From contig JAOATK010000048.1 of the NCBI GenBank assembly GCA_030158115.1, positions 1 to 64,000 of the forward strand: DNA of 64,000 bases. Reading direction: 5' to 3'. Of this stretch, positions 9,585 to 18,851 are shown piece by piece. A program made the position numbers and the translations under genes. The notes under the pieces were generated by a model. That model was given only the letters and a program-made list of their open reading frames with translations, had not been told where the DNA came from and searched no databases. Each line of letters starts with the position of its first letter. Within the stretch, counting starts at the first letter, position 1. Source of the stretch: Legionella sp. GTDB lineage: Bacteria; Pseudomonadota; Gammaproteobacteria; Legionellales; Legionellaceae.

Positions 9585-10439
9585 CTACCAACCTTTACTG
9601 CTACAAATCAGCTCATAAGCTTTAACAATTTTCTGTGTTTTTTCATTCGCTATTTTAATTTTTCCTTCAGATAAGCCTGCTGCAATTAATTTATCAGGAT
9701 GATTACGACTTAGTAATCTTCTGTAGGCTTTTTTTACTTCTTGCTTGCTCATATTGGTAGTTACTTCAAGTAGAGCATAGGCTTGTTCAAGATTTGTTTG
9801 AGATGGTTTGTGTTGGTAACTATTGCGTGACGAAGAAGAGTTGGGTTGGGCATGAGACTCATTAAAAGAGCCAAAATCTTCATAAAAACGATGTTGTTGA
9901 TGAAAGGGTGCAAAACCTAAGTGAGAAAAAATAACATCTAATATTTGAATTTTTTTGGTATTGAGGCCATCAATTTTTGCCGCTCTATATTGAATATCCA
10001 TAAAAAGGTTTAGTAACCCCTGTTTATTAGCACAGATAGTGTATAACTCCACAAGCAGCTCATTTAAATTAAAATCAGGTTTCTTTCCCTCATTAAATAG
10101 ACGCATGGCTTCTTCTTTTTGCTCTTTATTCAAATATAATTCTTGCATGAGCAAGCGTGCCATATTTAACTCTTGCTCTGTCACGCGGCCATCTGCTTTA
10201 GCAAGGTGCCCCATTGTTAAAAAGGTAGCTTTAAAAAATTTCTTTTGCGTAAGGTTTTGTTTTTCTCTGAAATATAGCCAATAGGGATTAGAAAAATGAT
10301 TGATCAAGCCTCGGTCAAAAAAATTGCCTATTAGAATACCAAGGATAGCTGTCATCGACCCACCAGCTAAATAACCAAATAAGGCACCGAGAAGTTTTCC
10401 CCACCAGGAGGTGGTTGTAAAGAATTCCCTAAAGTTCAT
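9585..10439 (-). CDS. djlA: Membrane-anchored DnaJ-like co-chaperone DjlA
   Basis: Inner-membrane J-protein that stimulates DnaK. Residues about 10-35 form a glycine-rich transmembrane segment (GALFGYLAGGSMTAILG). A helical TerB-like domain follows (about 60-180, with MGHLAKADGRVTEQE). A Ser/Asn/Gln linker leads to a C-terminal J domain (about 215-284) with YRRLLSRNHPDKL containing the essential HPD. The order N-anchor, TerB, J is diagnostic for DjlA. A djlA gene has been linked to intracellular growth in Legionella dumoffii. Its partner DnaK is encoded at 46.9 kb here. Confidence 0.92.
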   Translation of the reverse strand: MNFREFFTTTSWWGKLLGALFGYLAGGSMTAILGILIGNFFDRGLINHFSNPYWLYFREKQNLTQKKFFKATFLTMGHLAKADGRVTEQELNMARLLMQELYLNKEQKEEAMRLFNEGKKPDFNLNELLVELYTICANKQGLLNLFMDIQYRAAKIDGLNTKKIQILDVIFSHLGFAPFHQQHRFYEDFGSFNESHAQPNSSSSRNSYQHKPSQTNLEQAYALLEVTTNMSKQEVKKAYRRLLSRNHPDKLIAAGLSEGKIKIANEKTQKIVKAYELICSSKGW

Positions 10440-10604
10440 TGCAAAGGATTTCCTTGATGATTAAGGTTTAATTTTAGCGGTCATTCTGGCTTTATAACAT
10501 GTTTCCGTCTGTACATAACAGAATTTTTTTGTCATGTGCAGATCGTGTTTCTTCAATTTTATCGCTTTATACCATATACTCATTTTTTTTCAGATTGGCT
10601 ACTT

Positions 10605-11864
10605 ATGAGATTTTTTTACTCTTTCTTGATGTATTTGCTGACACCTTACCTGCTTATCCGCCTATGGTGGAAAGGTCGGCGTTTGCCTGCATACAGGCAA
10701 CGCATTTCAGAGCGTTTTTTTCTGAATAAAAAAATGAATAAGCCTGTGGATGTTTGGATTCACGCAGTTTCTTTGGGTGAGGTGATTGCTGCTATTCCTT
10801 TGGTTGATGCTATATTAGAAAAAAAGTGGTCAGTTCTTATTACTACTATGACACCTACAGGTTCAGATCGCGTACAAAAACATTTTGGGGATAAAGTAGC
10901 GCATCAATACGTACCTTATGAGCTTCCTTGTGTATTAAAACGGTTTTTTAAACAAATTAAACCGCGAGTGGGCATCATTATGGAAACGGAATTATGGCCT
11001 AATTTAATTTACCAAGCTCGAGCTGCTGAAGTTCCTTTACTGCTTGCTAACGCACGTTTATCAGATAGCTCGCAAAGAGGATATAAGCTAATTAAATTTC
11101 TTATTAAACCCTTGCTCAGTCAATTTAGTGCTATTTTGCCTCAAGGGACTGCAGATGCAAGACGTTTTATTGCTTTAGGTGCTAAAAAAGAAATAGTTCA
11201 TGTTTCTGGTAATATAAAATTTGATTTACAGACAAATACATTAGATACCCAAAAATTTAAAGAATTAAAGAGCAAGTTGGGTGCAGAGCGTGTGGTAGTT
11301 ATTGCAGCAAGCACCCATGAAAATGAAGAGTCAGAAATCGTATCGCAATTAAAACGTCTACAAGGTGCGATTCCAGATGTTGTTCTATTAATTGCACCGC
11401 GCCATCCAGAGCGCTTTCAATCGGTGTATCAATTGTGTTTACAAGCTGGATTTAACACGGGATTGCGTTCAAACCTAGATTCCATAAGCCCTGAAAATGA
11501 AATCGTTGTATTAGATACACTGGGTGAGCTTCTTGGAATGTATCTGATTAGTGACTATGCCTTTGTGGGAGGGAGTTTGGTTCCACACGGCGGACATAAT
11601 GTATTAGAGCCCATTGCAATGAATATTCCTGTGTTAAGTGGTAATTATGTTAATAATTTTAAAGCGATATGTGATGATTTAGCGGTAGCCCAAGCAATTT
11701 TATTAGTGCAGCAGGCCAATGAGGTGATTGATGGCATTATTAAATTACACGCAGATGAGATGTTGCGCCAACAAATGGTTAAGAATGCGGCTTTAGTTTT
11801 CGAGCAGAATAAAGGGGCGGTGCTAAAGCACTTGGAAAGAATTGAGGCTATTGTTAAGAGGTAG
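10605..11864 (+). CDS. waaA: 3-deoxy-D-manno-octulosonic acid (Kdo) transferase
   Basis: Inner-membrane glycosyltransferase that adds Kdo to lipid A precursor, the first step of inner-core lipopolysaccharide. An N-terminal anchor (YLLTPYLLIRLWWKGRRLPAYRQR) is followed by HAVSLGEVIAAIPLV, TTMTPTGSDRV, METELWPNLI, STHENEE, APRHPERF and FVGGSLVPHGGHNVLEP, all in family order. The ATG at 10605 gives 419 residues, close to the usual 420-425. An in-frame ATG at 10536 would add 23 residues without family counterparts. Its stop codon overlaps a GTAGC palindrome arm. It is divergent from djlA. Confidence 0.95.
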   Translation: MRFFYSFLMYLLTPYLLIRLWWKGRRLPAYRQRISERFFLNKKMNKPVDVWIHAVSLGEVIAAIPLVDAILEKKWSVLITTMTPTGSDRVQKHFGDKVAHQYVPYELPCVLKRFFKQIKPRVGIIMETELWPNLIYQARAAEVPLLLANARLSDSSQRGYKLIKFLIKPLLSQFSAILPQGTADARRFIALGAKKEIVHVSGNIKFDLQTNTLDTQKFKELKSKLGAERVVVIAASTHENEESEIVSQLKRLQGAIPDVVLLIAPRHPERFQSVYQLCLQAGFNTGLRSNLDSISPENEIVVLDTLGELLGMYLISDYAFVGGSLVPHGGHNVLEPIAMNIPVLSGNYVNNFKAICDDLAVAQAILLVQQANEVIDGIIKLHADEMLRQQMVKNAALVFEQNKGAVLKHLERIEAIVKR

Positions 11865-11895
11865 CTTGGATTAGGTGACGTGGACTCCAGGCTAC
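11861..11895. repeat. Short palindromic repeat at waaA stop
   Basis: GTAGCTTGGA (11861-11870) pairs with TCCAGGCTAC (11886-11895), with one mismatch. The waaA stop codon lies inside the left arm. It separates the convergent waaA and dksA genes. Confidence 0.65.
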
Positions 11896-11907
11896 CGGAT
11901 TGGGGAA

Positions 11908-12384
11908 TTAAGCTCCCTGATTTTGACGCTCTTTAATTTCAGACAATGTTTTACAGTCAATGCATAAAGTTGCTGTTGGTCTTGCTTCTAATCGTTTTAG
12001 ACCTATTTCGATGCCACAAGCTTCGCAGTAACCAAAATCATCATTTTTTAATCGCTCTAGAGCATCTTCAATTTTTTTGATTAGTTTTCGTTCTCTATCA
12101 CGCGTACGTAATTCAATACTAAACTCTTCCTCTTGACTAGCTCTGTCAGAAGGATCTGGGAAATTAGCTGCTTCATCTTTCATATGAGTTACAGTACGAT
12201 CCACTTCTTCCATTAATGATTGACGCCAAGCCAGCAATATCTTTTCCAAATGTGCTAGTTGCTTTTCATTCATATAATCTTCTCCGGCTACTTCAATGTA
12301 GGGAGAAATATCCATATTTTTTATCGCATCGTTTTTCACGTTTTGTTGTCTCTCATTGGTTTTAGCAATTAATTGTTCAGTCAT
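11908..12384 (-). CDS. dksA: RNA polymerase-binding transcription factor DksA
   Basis: Binds the RNA polymerase secondary channel and, with ppGpp, mediates the stringent response; in Legionella it is linked to the switch to the transmissive phase. The coiled coil carries [22 protein letters not shown], with the two tip aspartates and the alanine conserved. The zinc finger is CEACG and CIDC. I chose the ATG at 12384 because GGAG lies 6 nt upstream; the ATG at 12396 adds four residues and has a weaker site. The length of 158 fits the long DksA form with all four cysteines. Confidence 0.95.
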   Translation of the reverse strand: MTEQLIAKTNERQQNVKNDAIKNMDISPYIEVAGEDYMNEKQLAHLEKILLAWRQSLMEEVDRTVTHMKDEAANFPDPSDRASQEEEFSIELRTRDRERKLIKKIEDALERLKNDDFGYCEACGIEIGLKRLEARPTATLCIDCKTLSEIKERQNQGA

Positions 12385-12430
12385 TTTAGTCTCCATCCCT
12401 AACGTTACATCTAATTGGGATTGTTACAAA

Positions 12431-12482
12431 AAGACGGTAGGTATACCAAAAAACTAATGTATCATCAATAGGACACCGTCTT
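12431..12482 (-). terminator. Possible terminator after prmC
   Basis: On the minus strand AAGACGGT pairs with ACCGTCTT across a loop of about 36 nt and is followed by TTTTG. It lies between the prmC stop and dksA start, so it would end the hemA-prfA-prmC transcript. The large loop makes it uncertain. Confidence 0.4.
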
Positions 12483-12497
12483 AAATTCGGTCCTAAA

Positions 12498-13313
12498 TTA
12501 TAAAATAGGGCGTATTCCCCCAGTCACTCTATCCTGGCCTTGCATATCCTGCCAGGTTTGAACCTTCTTATAGCCTAATGTATTAAGTATAGCTTGTACA
12601 TTTAATTTTTGATCATACCCATGCTCTAGTAACAGAATTGCATTTGGCAAAAGATAATCATAACCTTGTTCGATAATCCATTGTAGATCAGCTAAGCCAC
12701 TTTGACCACTGACTAGCGCTTTTTGTGGCTCAAAACGCAGGTCGCCTTCTTTTAGATGAGGATCATCTTTTGCAATATAAGGTGGGTTTGAGATAATAGC
12801 ATGATATTGTCGTTGAGGAATTTTGCTAAACCAGTCTGAATGGTAAAAATGTATATTGCTTAGTTGATGGTATGCTGCATTTTCTTTAGCCACCAGTAAG
12901 GCGTCTTGATTTATATCACAAGCGATAATTTGCCAATGTGGTTTCTCCTTCGCAAGCGCCAGAGAAATAGCTCCGCTACCAGTTCCTAATTCAAGAATGC
13001 AGGTATCTGTTGATTCATCAATTTTTTCTAAAGCTAACTCTACTAATAACTCAGTCTCATGCCTTGGAATTAACGTGTGTTCATTTACTTTTAAATTAAG
13101 TGACCAAAATTCACGATCTCCCGTGAGGTAGGCAATAGGAACACCTTGCGCACGTTGATTTAGCAAATTTTGGTAGGTTTCTAATTGTTGCTGACTGAGA
13201 AGTACTTCGGGATGAGCAAAGAGATAAGCTCTGTTTTTATTCAAAACATGGCATAATAAAATTTCAGATTCAAGCTCTGGGTTATTGCCCAGAGTCTTAT
13301 GAATACTAATCAT
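12498..13313 (-). CDS. prmC: Release factor glutamine methyltransferase PrmC (HemK)
   Basis: S-adenosylmethionine-dependent enzyme that methylates the glutamine of the GGQ motif in class I release factors. The N-terminal helical domain is followed by YLTGDREFW, the SAM-binding [22 protein letters not shown] and the catalytic NPPYI. The ATG at 13313 overlaps the end of prfA by 8 bp, which fits translational coupling to its own substrate's gene; an ATG at 13331 would add six residues. The 271-residue length is normal. Confidence 0.95.
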   Translation of the reverse strand: MISIHKTLGNNPELESEILLCHVLNKNRAYLFAHPEVLLSQQQLETYQNLLNQRAQGVPIAYLTGDREFWSLNLKVNEHTLIPRHETELLVELALEKIDESTDTCILELGTGSGAISLALAKEKPHWQIIACDINQDALLVAKENAAYHQLSNIHFYHSDWFSKIPQRQYHAIISNPPYIAKDDPHLKEGDLRFEPQKALVSGQSGLADLQWIIEQGYDYLLPNAILLLEHGYDQKLNVQAILNTLGYKKVQTWQDMQGQDRVTGGIRPIL

Positions 13314-14394
13314 TACGTCCCAATTCAGCAAGTAACTCGGCGTGATATTCTCGTTTTAAAGCATCAATGACTAAGGATAAATTCCCTTCCATGACATCGC
13401 CTAATTGATAAATTGTGAGGTTAATTCGATGATCTGTCAGCCGACCTTGGGGATAATTGTAGGTTCTAATGCGCTCGGAGCGATCACCTGTGCCGACCAA
13501 AGATTTACGAGTTTGTGCTTGTTCTTTTTTTTGTTTGCTTTGTTCGGCGTCTAACAAGCGTGTTTTGAGTAAAGACATCGCTTTGGCACGATTTTTGTGC
13601 TGAGATCGTTCATCTTGACATTCAACCACTACTCCAGTAGGAAGATGAGTAATACGAATAGCTGAGTCTGTTTTATTCACATGCTGACCACCGGCACCAG
13701 AGGAGCGGTAGGTATCAATACGTAACTCATCTGGACTAATCTGAATGTCATCAATTTCTTCTACTTCAGGCATCACCGCCACAGTGCAAGCTGATGTATG
13801 GACACGCCCTTGAGATTCAGTTTCTGGAACGCGCTGTACGCGATGGGCACCTGATTCGAATTTAAGTTGAGAGTAAACAGCATTCCCGGTGATTCTAGCA
13901 ATAATTTCTTTGTATCCGCCATGTTCACCATGACTTGCGCTAACTAATTCAAGTTGCCAACCTTGATTTTCTGCATATCGACTGTACATGCGGTATAAAT
14001 CGCCTGCGAAAATAGCTGCTTCATCACCACCGGTTCCTGCTCGGACCTCCAGGTAGATATTGCGCTCATCATCAGGATCTTTAGGGATAAGATGCCATTG
14101 CAATTGTTCATCTAGCTCATCAATTTCTTTTTTAGCACTGTCTAACTCTTCTTCTGCCATGGCTGCTAATTCTTTGTCGTCACTATTTAGCATGTCTTGT
14201 AATGAGGACCAATTAGCTTGTGAGGCCATATAGGATTCGTAGCATGTTGCTACAGGCTCTAGTTGTGCGTATTCCTTTGATAAATTTTTAAACTGATTTT
14301 GATCGGCAATGATCGATGCTTCAGAAAGTAATCGGCTTACTTCTTGAAAACGCTCCAGCATTTGCTGCAGTTTAAGCTCAAGAGATTTCTTCAT
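13306..14394 (-). CDS. prfA: Peptide chain release factor 1
   Basis: Recognises UAA and UAG stop codons and triggers peptide release. The peptidyl-hydrolysis motif GGQ is in [17 protein letters not shown], and [12 protein letters not shown] is a typical RF1 block. The stop-codon tripeptide is PET where E. coli has PAT; the first and third positions, which matter, are kept. The ATG at 14394 ([12 protein letters not shown]) is the family-like start and overlaps hemA by 17 bp. It is the middle gene of the hemA-prfA-prmC operon, an arrangement common in gammaproteobacteria. Confidence 0.96.
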   Translation of the reverse strand: MKKSLELKLQQMLERFQEVSRLLSEASIIADQNQFKNLSKEYAQLEPVATCYESYMASQANWSSLQDMLNSDDKELAAMAEEELDSAKKEIDELDEQLQWHLIPKDPDDERNIYLEVRAGTGGDEAAIFAGDLYRMYSRYAENQGWQLELVSASHGEHGGYKEIIARITGNAVYSQLKFESGAHRVQRVPETESQGRVHTSACTVAVMPEVEEIDDIQISPDELRIDTYRSSGAGGQHVNKTDSAIRITHLPTGVVVECQDERSQHKNRAKAMSLLKTRLLDAEQSKQKKEQAQTRKSLVGTGDRSERIRTYNYPQGRLTDHRINLTIYQLGDVMEGNLSLVIDALKREYHAELLAELGRND

Positions 14395-15655
14395 AAGTGG
14401 AATGTTGTGTCTTAGTTGTATTAAAAAGATATTGCGCCAGGGTAAATAAATCTTCTCGGCCATCTCGGGCTATTTGTTTTAAGCCTGTAGTTGGATTATG
14501 AGTTAATTTGTTAACTAAGCGCTCGCTAAACTCATTTAAAACGATTTGTTGGCAATGACCTGCAGAGAGTTTTTTTAGGGCACGTTGCAGTTCTCTTGTT
14601 GCCAAATATTGCATTTGAATTCGATAATCACAAATGACCTTTTTTGCTTTTAAGGAGCGATTTTTACGGATATAGTTGCTGAGTTCTTCTTGGATTAATT
14701 GTTCTGCGAGTAAGGCCGCTTCACGCCGCTCATTCATTCCCTTCTCTATGATCGTTTGCAAATCATCTACGTTGTAGAGATGCACGTGCTCTAGCTCATT
14801 GATATTAGTCTCGATATCTCGAGGCACAGATAAATCTAATAAAAACATAGGCGCATTATTTCTTTGAGATAGCGCTTGTTCTACTAATTTTTTATTAATG
14901 AACGGAATAGGGCAGGCAGTAGCGCTTACGACGACGTCTGCTTGGGGTAGATGTTGAGAAAGGTTGCTAATGGAGACGGGGTGCCCTCCAAAAGTATTGG
15001 CTAGTTTTTCTGCATTTTCTATCGTTCTATTAGCGATCATAAAACGACGTACACCTTGTTGGTATAGATATTTAGCGACTAAGGATGCTGTTTCTCCAGA
15101 ACCAATTAATAAAACCGTGAGTGATTGATAGTCAGTAGAAAATTTGCCAATAAGCTGTGTCGCTGCGTAGGCTATAGAGACGGGATTAGCGCCTATGCTA
15201 CTTTGAGTTCTAATGCGTTTTGCTGCATTAAATATATGTTCAAAAATAGGGCGTAATTTAGTGTTTATCGCACCACGTTTATTCGCGTGCTGATATGCTT
15301 GCTTCATTTGTCCCAAAATCTGAGGTTCGCCAATCATCATTGAGTCTAAGCCGCTGGCGACGCGCAGTCCATGTTCAATTCCTGCATTACCTGTGTGGAT
15401 GTACAGAAAGGGAGTCAGCGAGTCAGTTGAGAGCTGATGTTTGTTAGCTAACCAGGAAATAAGGATCTGAGGATCTTTAATTTCGCAATAAATTTCAGTG
15501 CGATTACAGGTGGATAAAATAGCTGCTTCACTCACTTCAGGAAGCTCTAACAGGCTGTCTAACAAGGAATCTTGGGTAGCAGGAGATATAGCGACTTTTT
15601 CACGCACGTTTATTGGAGCAGTTTTATGATTGAGTCCGCAAGCAACAAACACCAT
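14378..15655 (-). CDS. hemA: Glutamyl-tRNA reductase
   Basis: First enzyme of C5-pathway tetrapyrrole synthesis: it reduces glutamyl-tRNA(Glu) to glutamate-1-semialdehyde. The start [17 protein letters not shown] and the catalytic cysteine in [11 protein letters not shown] are clear. The NADP-binding domain has [15 protein letters not shown]. The C-terminal dimerisation helices end with HNPTTGLKQ. Length 425 is normal. It heads the operon with prfA and prmC and is divergent from the 15836 gene. hemE of the same pathway lies at 43.5 kb. Confidence 0.96.
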   Translation of the reverse strand: MVFVACGLNHKTAPINVREKVAISPATQDSLLDSLLELPEVSEAAILSTCNRTEIYCEIKDPQILISWLANKHQLSTDSLTPFLYIHTGNAGIEHGLRVASGLDSMMIGEPQILGQMKQAYQHANKRGAINTKLRPIFEHIFNAAKRIRTQSSIGANPVSIAYAATQLIGKFSTDYQSLTVLLIGSGETASLVAKYLYQQGVRRFMIANRTIENAEKLANTFGGHPVSISNLSQHLPQADVVVSATACPIPFINKKLVEQALSQRNNAPMFLLDLSVPRDIETNINELEHVHLYNVDDLQTIIEKGMNERREAALLAEQLIQEELSNYIRKNRSLKAKKVICDYRIQMQYLATRELQRALKKLSAGHCQQIVLNEFSERLVNKLTHNPTTGLKQIARDGREDLFTLAQYLFNTTKTQHSTYEEIS

Positions 15656-15835
15656 AGAATCTGAATTAGTCTATATTTAAAGTAATCGGAGGATTGTAAA
15701 CGATTCGTTGCCAAATTTGTAGATCAGGTTAAAGAATTGATGAAAATTTGTGAAATTAAAGTACGGCTTTGTTTGGCCGCTAACATAGATAGAAGGTTTT
15801 TTGCACGGTGTATGTTAATTGACGGGGAGAGATTC

Positions 15836-16111
15836 ATGGATATTATCCTTCAAGGTGAACATAGTGGCGATGAGGCAGCGGAAAGTTTGGAGCGTGTGTT
15901 GCACTTGTTTAAAGAACGATATCATATCAGCGGATTTCGTGAAATTCACTTATCAGTTACGTTAATTGATGAGCAGGGTGATGATGTTGAGTTAGTAGAC
16001 AGTGAATCGAACCAGGCTTATCGAACTTTTGAAGTCTATAGACAAGGGTATGAATTAGATGGTAAAAAATCGATTCCTTTATTACAGTTAGTTATTGATA
16101 ATACAAAATAA
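15836..16111 (+). CDS. Small conserved-looking protein of unknown function
   Basis: I do not recognise a family. The ATG at 15836 has GGGGAGA at 6 nt and gives 91 residues; an upstream in-frame ATG at 15737 would give 124 residues but starts with a basic stretch and no ribosome site. The protein is acidic, with alternating strands and helices (EIHLSVTLIDEQGDDVELVD) and no membrane segment. It is 52 bp before the M50 protease gene and in the same direction, so the two are probably co-transcribed. It may act with the protease, but nothing in the sequence proves this. Confidence 0.6.
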   Translation: MDIILQGEHSGDEAAESLERVLHLFKERYHISGFREIHLSVTLIDEQGDDVELVDSESNQAYRTFEVYRQGYELDGKKSIPLLQLVIDNTK

Positions 16112-16163
16112 TTTGCAGTGAGTGACAATCAAGTTTAATCGTCTGTTCTATGGAGATATAGTC

Positions 16164-17231
16164 ATGTTATTGGCGATTACTGCTATTGTGCTTACGCTAA
16201 TTTTAGTTATAGGGATACATGAAGCAGGCCATGCACTGGCTGCACGTATTTTTAACGTTAAAATTAAAAAAATTTCCATTGGTTTTGGTAAACCTCTATT
16301 GCGCTGGCAAACAGCTAGTGGATGCGAATGGGTGTGGGCTTTTTTTCCATTAGGAGGTTATATCCAGCTCGAAAATACACGTATTAGTCCTATTGATCCT
16401 TCGGAATATCCTAGTTGTTTTGATAAAAAACCCATTTGGCAACGAATTATTATTTTATTAGCTGGGGTGATGGCCAATCTTATTACTGGGTGGCTTGCCT
16501 TGGTATTTGTTTATTGGTTGGGTCTTAGTTATACGACACCACAAATTCAATCCATCACATTAGGAAGTCGGGCTGCTCAAGCAGGTATTATCGCGGGGGA
16601 TCGGTTTGTAGCAATCGATGGGCAAGCGACGCCTACTTGGAATGATGTGGGTATGAAATTAGTGATTTTTTGGGGTAAAAAAGAAGTTCCTGTTCAGCTT
16701 ATTAGTAATCCAGGGAAGAAACTAAAAGAAATTGTTTTGGATTTAAATAACCTAGAAATTAGTAGGGGAAAACTGAATTTATTAAAATGGCTTGGGATAA
16801 ATCCAGATTTATCCGCTGCAAAAGGTATGCTTCGTGCATCCTCCTGGCTTGATGCTATACAGCATGCTAATCAGACTATTGTGACGGTAATTTATTTCTT
16901 TTTAATGATTTTTAAGCAACTATTTTCAGGAACCATTCCTTTTTCTATTTTACTGGGACCTTTAAGTGTGTTTGCAGTTTCGGTTGCCACGTTAACCCAA
17001 GGCATTGCTGTGTTTTTATATTTTATAGCCAGTCTAAGTTTGGCTGTAGCCTTAGTGAACGTGTTCCCTATACCTGGGTTGGATGGTGGTTCTATAGTGT
17101 ACGCCATTATAGAAAAAATTCGAGGTAAGCCCGTGTCAGTTCCTATGGAGCTTTTATTACATCGTTTGATGTTTATTGTATTTTGTGTCTTGTTAGTTCA
17201 TTTGTTGATGAATGATTTACAAAAGCTCTAG
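16164..17231 (+). CDS. M50-family intramembrane zinc metalloprotease (RseP/SpoIVFB type)
   Basis: Site-2-type protease that would cut membrane-anchored substrates within the bilayer. The first membrane helix carries HEAGH, with His19, Glu20 and His23 as zinc ligands and base. A central periplasmic PDZ-like domain follows (about 125-190, GSRAAQAGIIAGDRFVAIDG). A further membrane helix holds FPIPGLDGG, with the third ligand Asp. GGAG precedes the ATG at 16164; the ATG at 16122 adds 14 residues that lack a counterpart. It has one PDZ domain where RseP has two, and is not next to dxr or bamA, so it is probably not the sigma-E protease itself. Confidence 0.8.
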   Translation: MLLAITAIVLTLILVIGIHEAGHALAARIFNVKIKKISIGFGKPLLRWQTASGCEWVWAFFPLGGYIQLENTRISPIDPSEYPSCFDKKPIWQRIIILLAGVMANLITGWLALVFVYWLGLSYTTPQIQSITLGSRAAQAGIIAGDRFVAIDGQATPTWNDVGMKLVIFWGKKEVPVQLISNPGKKLKEIVLDLNNLEISRGKLNLLKWLGINPDLSAAKGMLRASSWLDAIQHANQTIVTVIYFFLMIFKQLFSGTIPFSILLGPLSVFAVSVATLTQGIAVFLYFIASLSLAVALVNVFPIPGLDGGSIVYAIIEKIRGKPVSVPMELLLHRLMFIVFCVLLVHLLMNDLQKL

Positions 17232-17253
17232 GATCTAGTTGCCTGCAAGCGGG

Positions 17254-17955
17254 TTATTCTTTTATAGTGCGGGCGCAGCACCAAATGTCTACTTGTTGTA
17301 CCCCTGCTTTTTTTAACGTAAAGGCTAATTCATTAGCGGTTGCGCCGGTGGTTAAGAGATCATCTACCAGTGCTACGTGTTGATAGGGTAGTTTTTTTGC
17401 TTTAAATGAATGGCGTAAATTTTTTTGTCTTTGTTTTCCATCTAAACTGGCTTGTTGGGCTGTATTAATAATTTTTTTGCAAGAGTTTATATGACAAGGA
17501 AGCTGTAATTTTTTTGCCAATAATTTGGTTAAAATGGCAGCCTGATTAAATCCTCTGTGTCTAATTCTTTGGGGATGCATGGGAACTGGAATTAAACATT
17601 GTGGTTTTTTGTCTACTGTTTTTATAGCCTGCATAATCAAATGAGTTAGAAAAGAGCTGAGGTATAGGCCTTTGTGATATTTAAAGCGATGTAAAAGACT
17701 GCGTAATGGTTCTTCAAAACGATAAGCAACCAAGGTACGATCAAAGTGAGGCGGGTTTTTTATACACCGACCGCAAATTAAATAATGACTATCAGGCAAA
17801 GGATAAGCGCAATAATGGCAAGCAGGGCCTAATGGTGTTAGAAATTCAATGCATTGGGAGCATACAGCTAGATTGTTTTTGTGAAACTGGTTACAAAGCG
17901 TGCATATAGAAGGTAAGCGCAAACTTTGTGTTATAATAAATCGTTTTTGGCGCAT
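17254..17955 (-). CDS. comF: ComF-family phosphoribosyltransferase-like protein
   Basis: Homologue of the competence protein ComF (GntX/ComFC), required for DNA uptake in several naturally competent bacteria. The N terminus has cysteine pairs in zinc-ribbon form (CTLCNQF, CSQC, CHYC, CGRC). The phosphoribosyltransferase fold follows with LIPVPMHPQRIRHRGFNQA, and the PRPP loop VALVDDLLTTGATANE ends it. Length 233 is normal. It is divergent from bioC, with 33 bp between their starts. Confidence 0.9.
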   Translation of the reverse strand: MRQKRFIITQSLRLPSICTLCNQFHKNNLAVCSQCIEFLTPLGPACHYCAYPLPDSHYLICGRCIKNPPHFDRTLVAYRFEEPLRSLLHRFKYHKGLYLSSFLTHLIMQAIKTVDKKPQCLIPVPMHPQRIRHRGFNQAAILTKLLAKKLQLPCHINSCKKIINTAQQASLDGKQRQKNLRHSFKAKKLPYQHVALVDDLLTTGATANELAFTLKKAGVQQVDIWCCARTIKE

Positions 17956-17988
17956 GAGCGTTGGATCTCTTAATTTTCCCTGGTTGTG

Positions 17989-18843
17989 ATGATGGCTCCT
18001 CTACATGAAATTAGCAAGGCATTTAATCGATATGCCAATGAATATGAACTAGCTGCTAAAGTTCAGCAAGAAATAGGCATGCGCTTGTTAGATCGTCTTC
18101 AATATTTAAAAATGAAGCCGGAGCGAATTCTTGATTTAGGGTGTGGGCCTGGATTTTTTTCACGTGAATTAGCACGAATGTACCCTAAGGCGCAAATCGT
18201 AGGTTTAGACTTAGCGCAGCTTATGTTAGCAGAGGCGCGTAAAAAACACAGTTGGCGTCGAAAATGGCCTTTAGTCGCTGCAGATATGATGTCTATGCCT
18301 TTTGCTACAGGTACTTTTGATTTGGTTTTTGCGAATCAAGTGATTCATTGGGGCTCTCTTTTGGAACAGGTGCTACGTGAACTAAATCGTGTTATGAAAA
18401 TTAATGGCTGTGTGATGTTCAGCACACTAGGCCCTGATACATTTAAAGAATTAAAAAAGGCTTGGGCTGGGGTGAATCACTATGCTCATGTCAATGAATT
18501 TCCAGATATGCATGATGTTGGGGATGCCTTGATGGCTGAGCATTTTTTAGATCCAGTCATAGACATGGAATGGCTTACTGTTCATTATGAAACGCTACCT
18601 AAATTATTAAAATCCATCAAATCTCAAGGTGTTAAAAACATTCATTCAAAGCGAAATGAAGGGTTAACTGGCAAAAATGAATGGAAAAAATTCGAACAAA
18701 ATTACCTACAAACTCCTCATGGAAAATACCCGCTTACTTACGAAGTCGTTTATGGACACGCTTGGAAAGGGGAGCAGCGAAAGACCGAAAATGGGGTCGA
18801 AACCTTGATTTCTGTATCGCAGATACGTCGCCCTAAAAGCTAA
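17989..18843 (+). CDS. bioC: Malonyl-[acyl-carrier protein] O-methyltransferase BioC
   Basis: Methylates the free carboxyl of malonyl-ACP to start pimelate synthesis for biotin. A class I SAM methyltransferase core has ILDLGCGPGFFSRELA and GLDLAQLML. FDLVFANQVIHWG and GCVMFSTLGPDTFKELKKAW are typical BioC elements. GTG (17986), ATG (17989) and ATG (17992) are consecutive in-frame starts and no ribosome site separates them; I took the first ATG. No other bio gene is visible nearby. Confidence 0.9.
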   Translation: MMAPLHEISKAFNRYANEYELAAKVQQEIGMRLLDRLQYLKMKPERILDLGCGPGFFSRELARMYPKAQIVGLDLAQLMLAEARKKHSWRRKWPLVAADMMSMPFATGTFDLVFANQVIHWGSLLEQVLRELNRVMKINGCVMFSTLGPDTFKELKKAWAGVNHYAHVNEFPDMHDVGDALMAEHFLDPVIDMEWLTVHYETLPKLLKSIKSQGVKNIHSKRNEGLTGKNEWKKFEQNYLQTPHGKYPLTYEVVYGHAWKGEQRKTENGVETLISVSQIRRPKS

Positions 18844-18851
18844 TGTACCAT

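Noticed and set aside
9585..10439. Second dnaJ
   Set aside because: The N-terminal membrane helix and TerB-like domain identify it as DjlA rather than DnaJ or CbpA.
10499..10729. 76-codon frame at the start of waaA
   Set aside because: It overlaps waaA in another frame, has no ribosome site and no family match.
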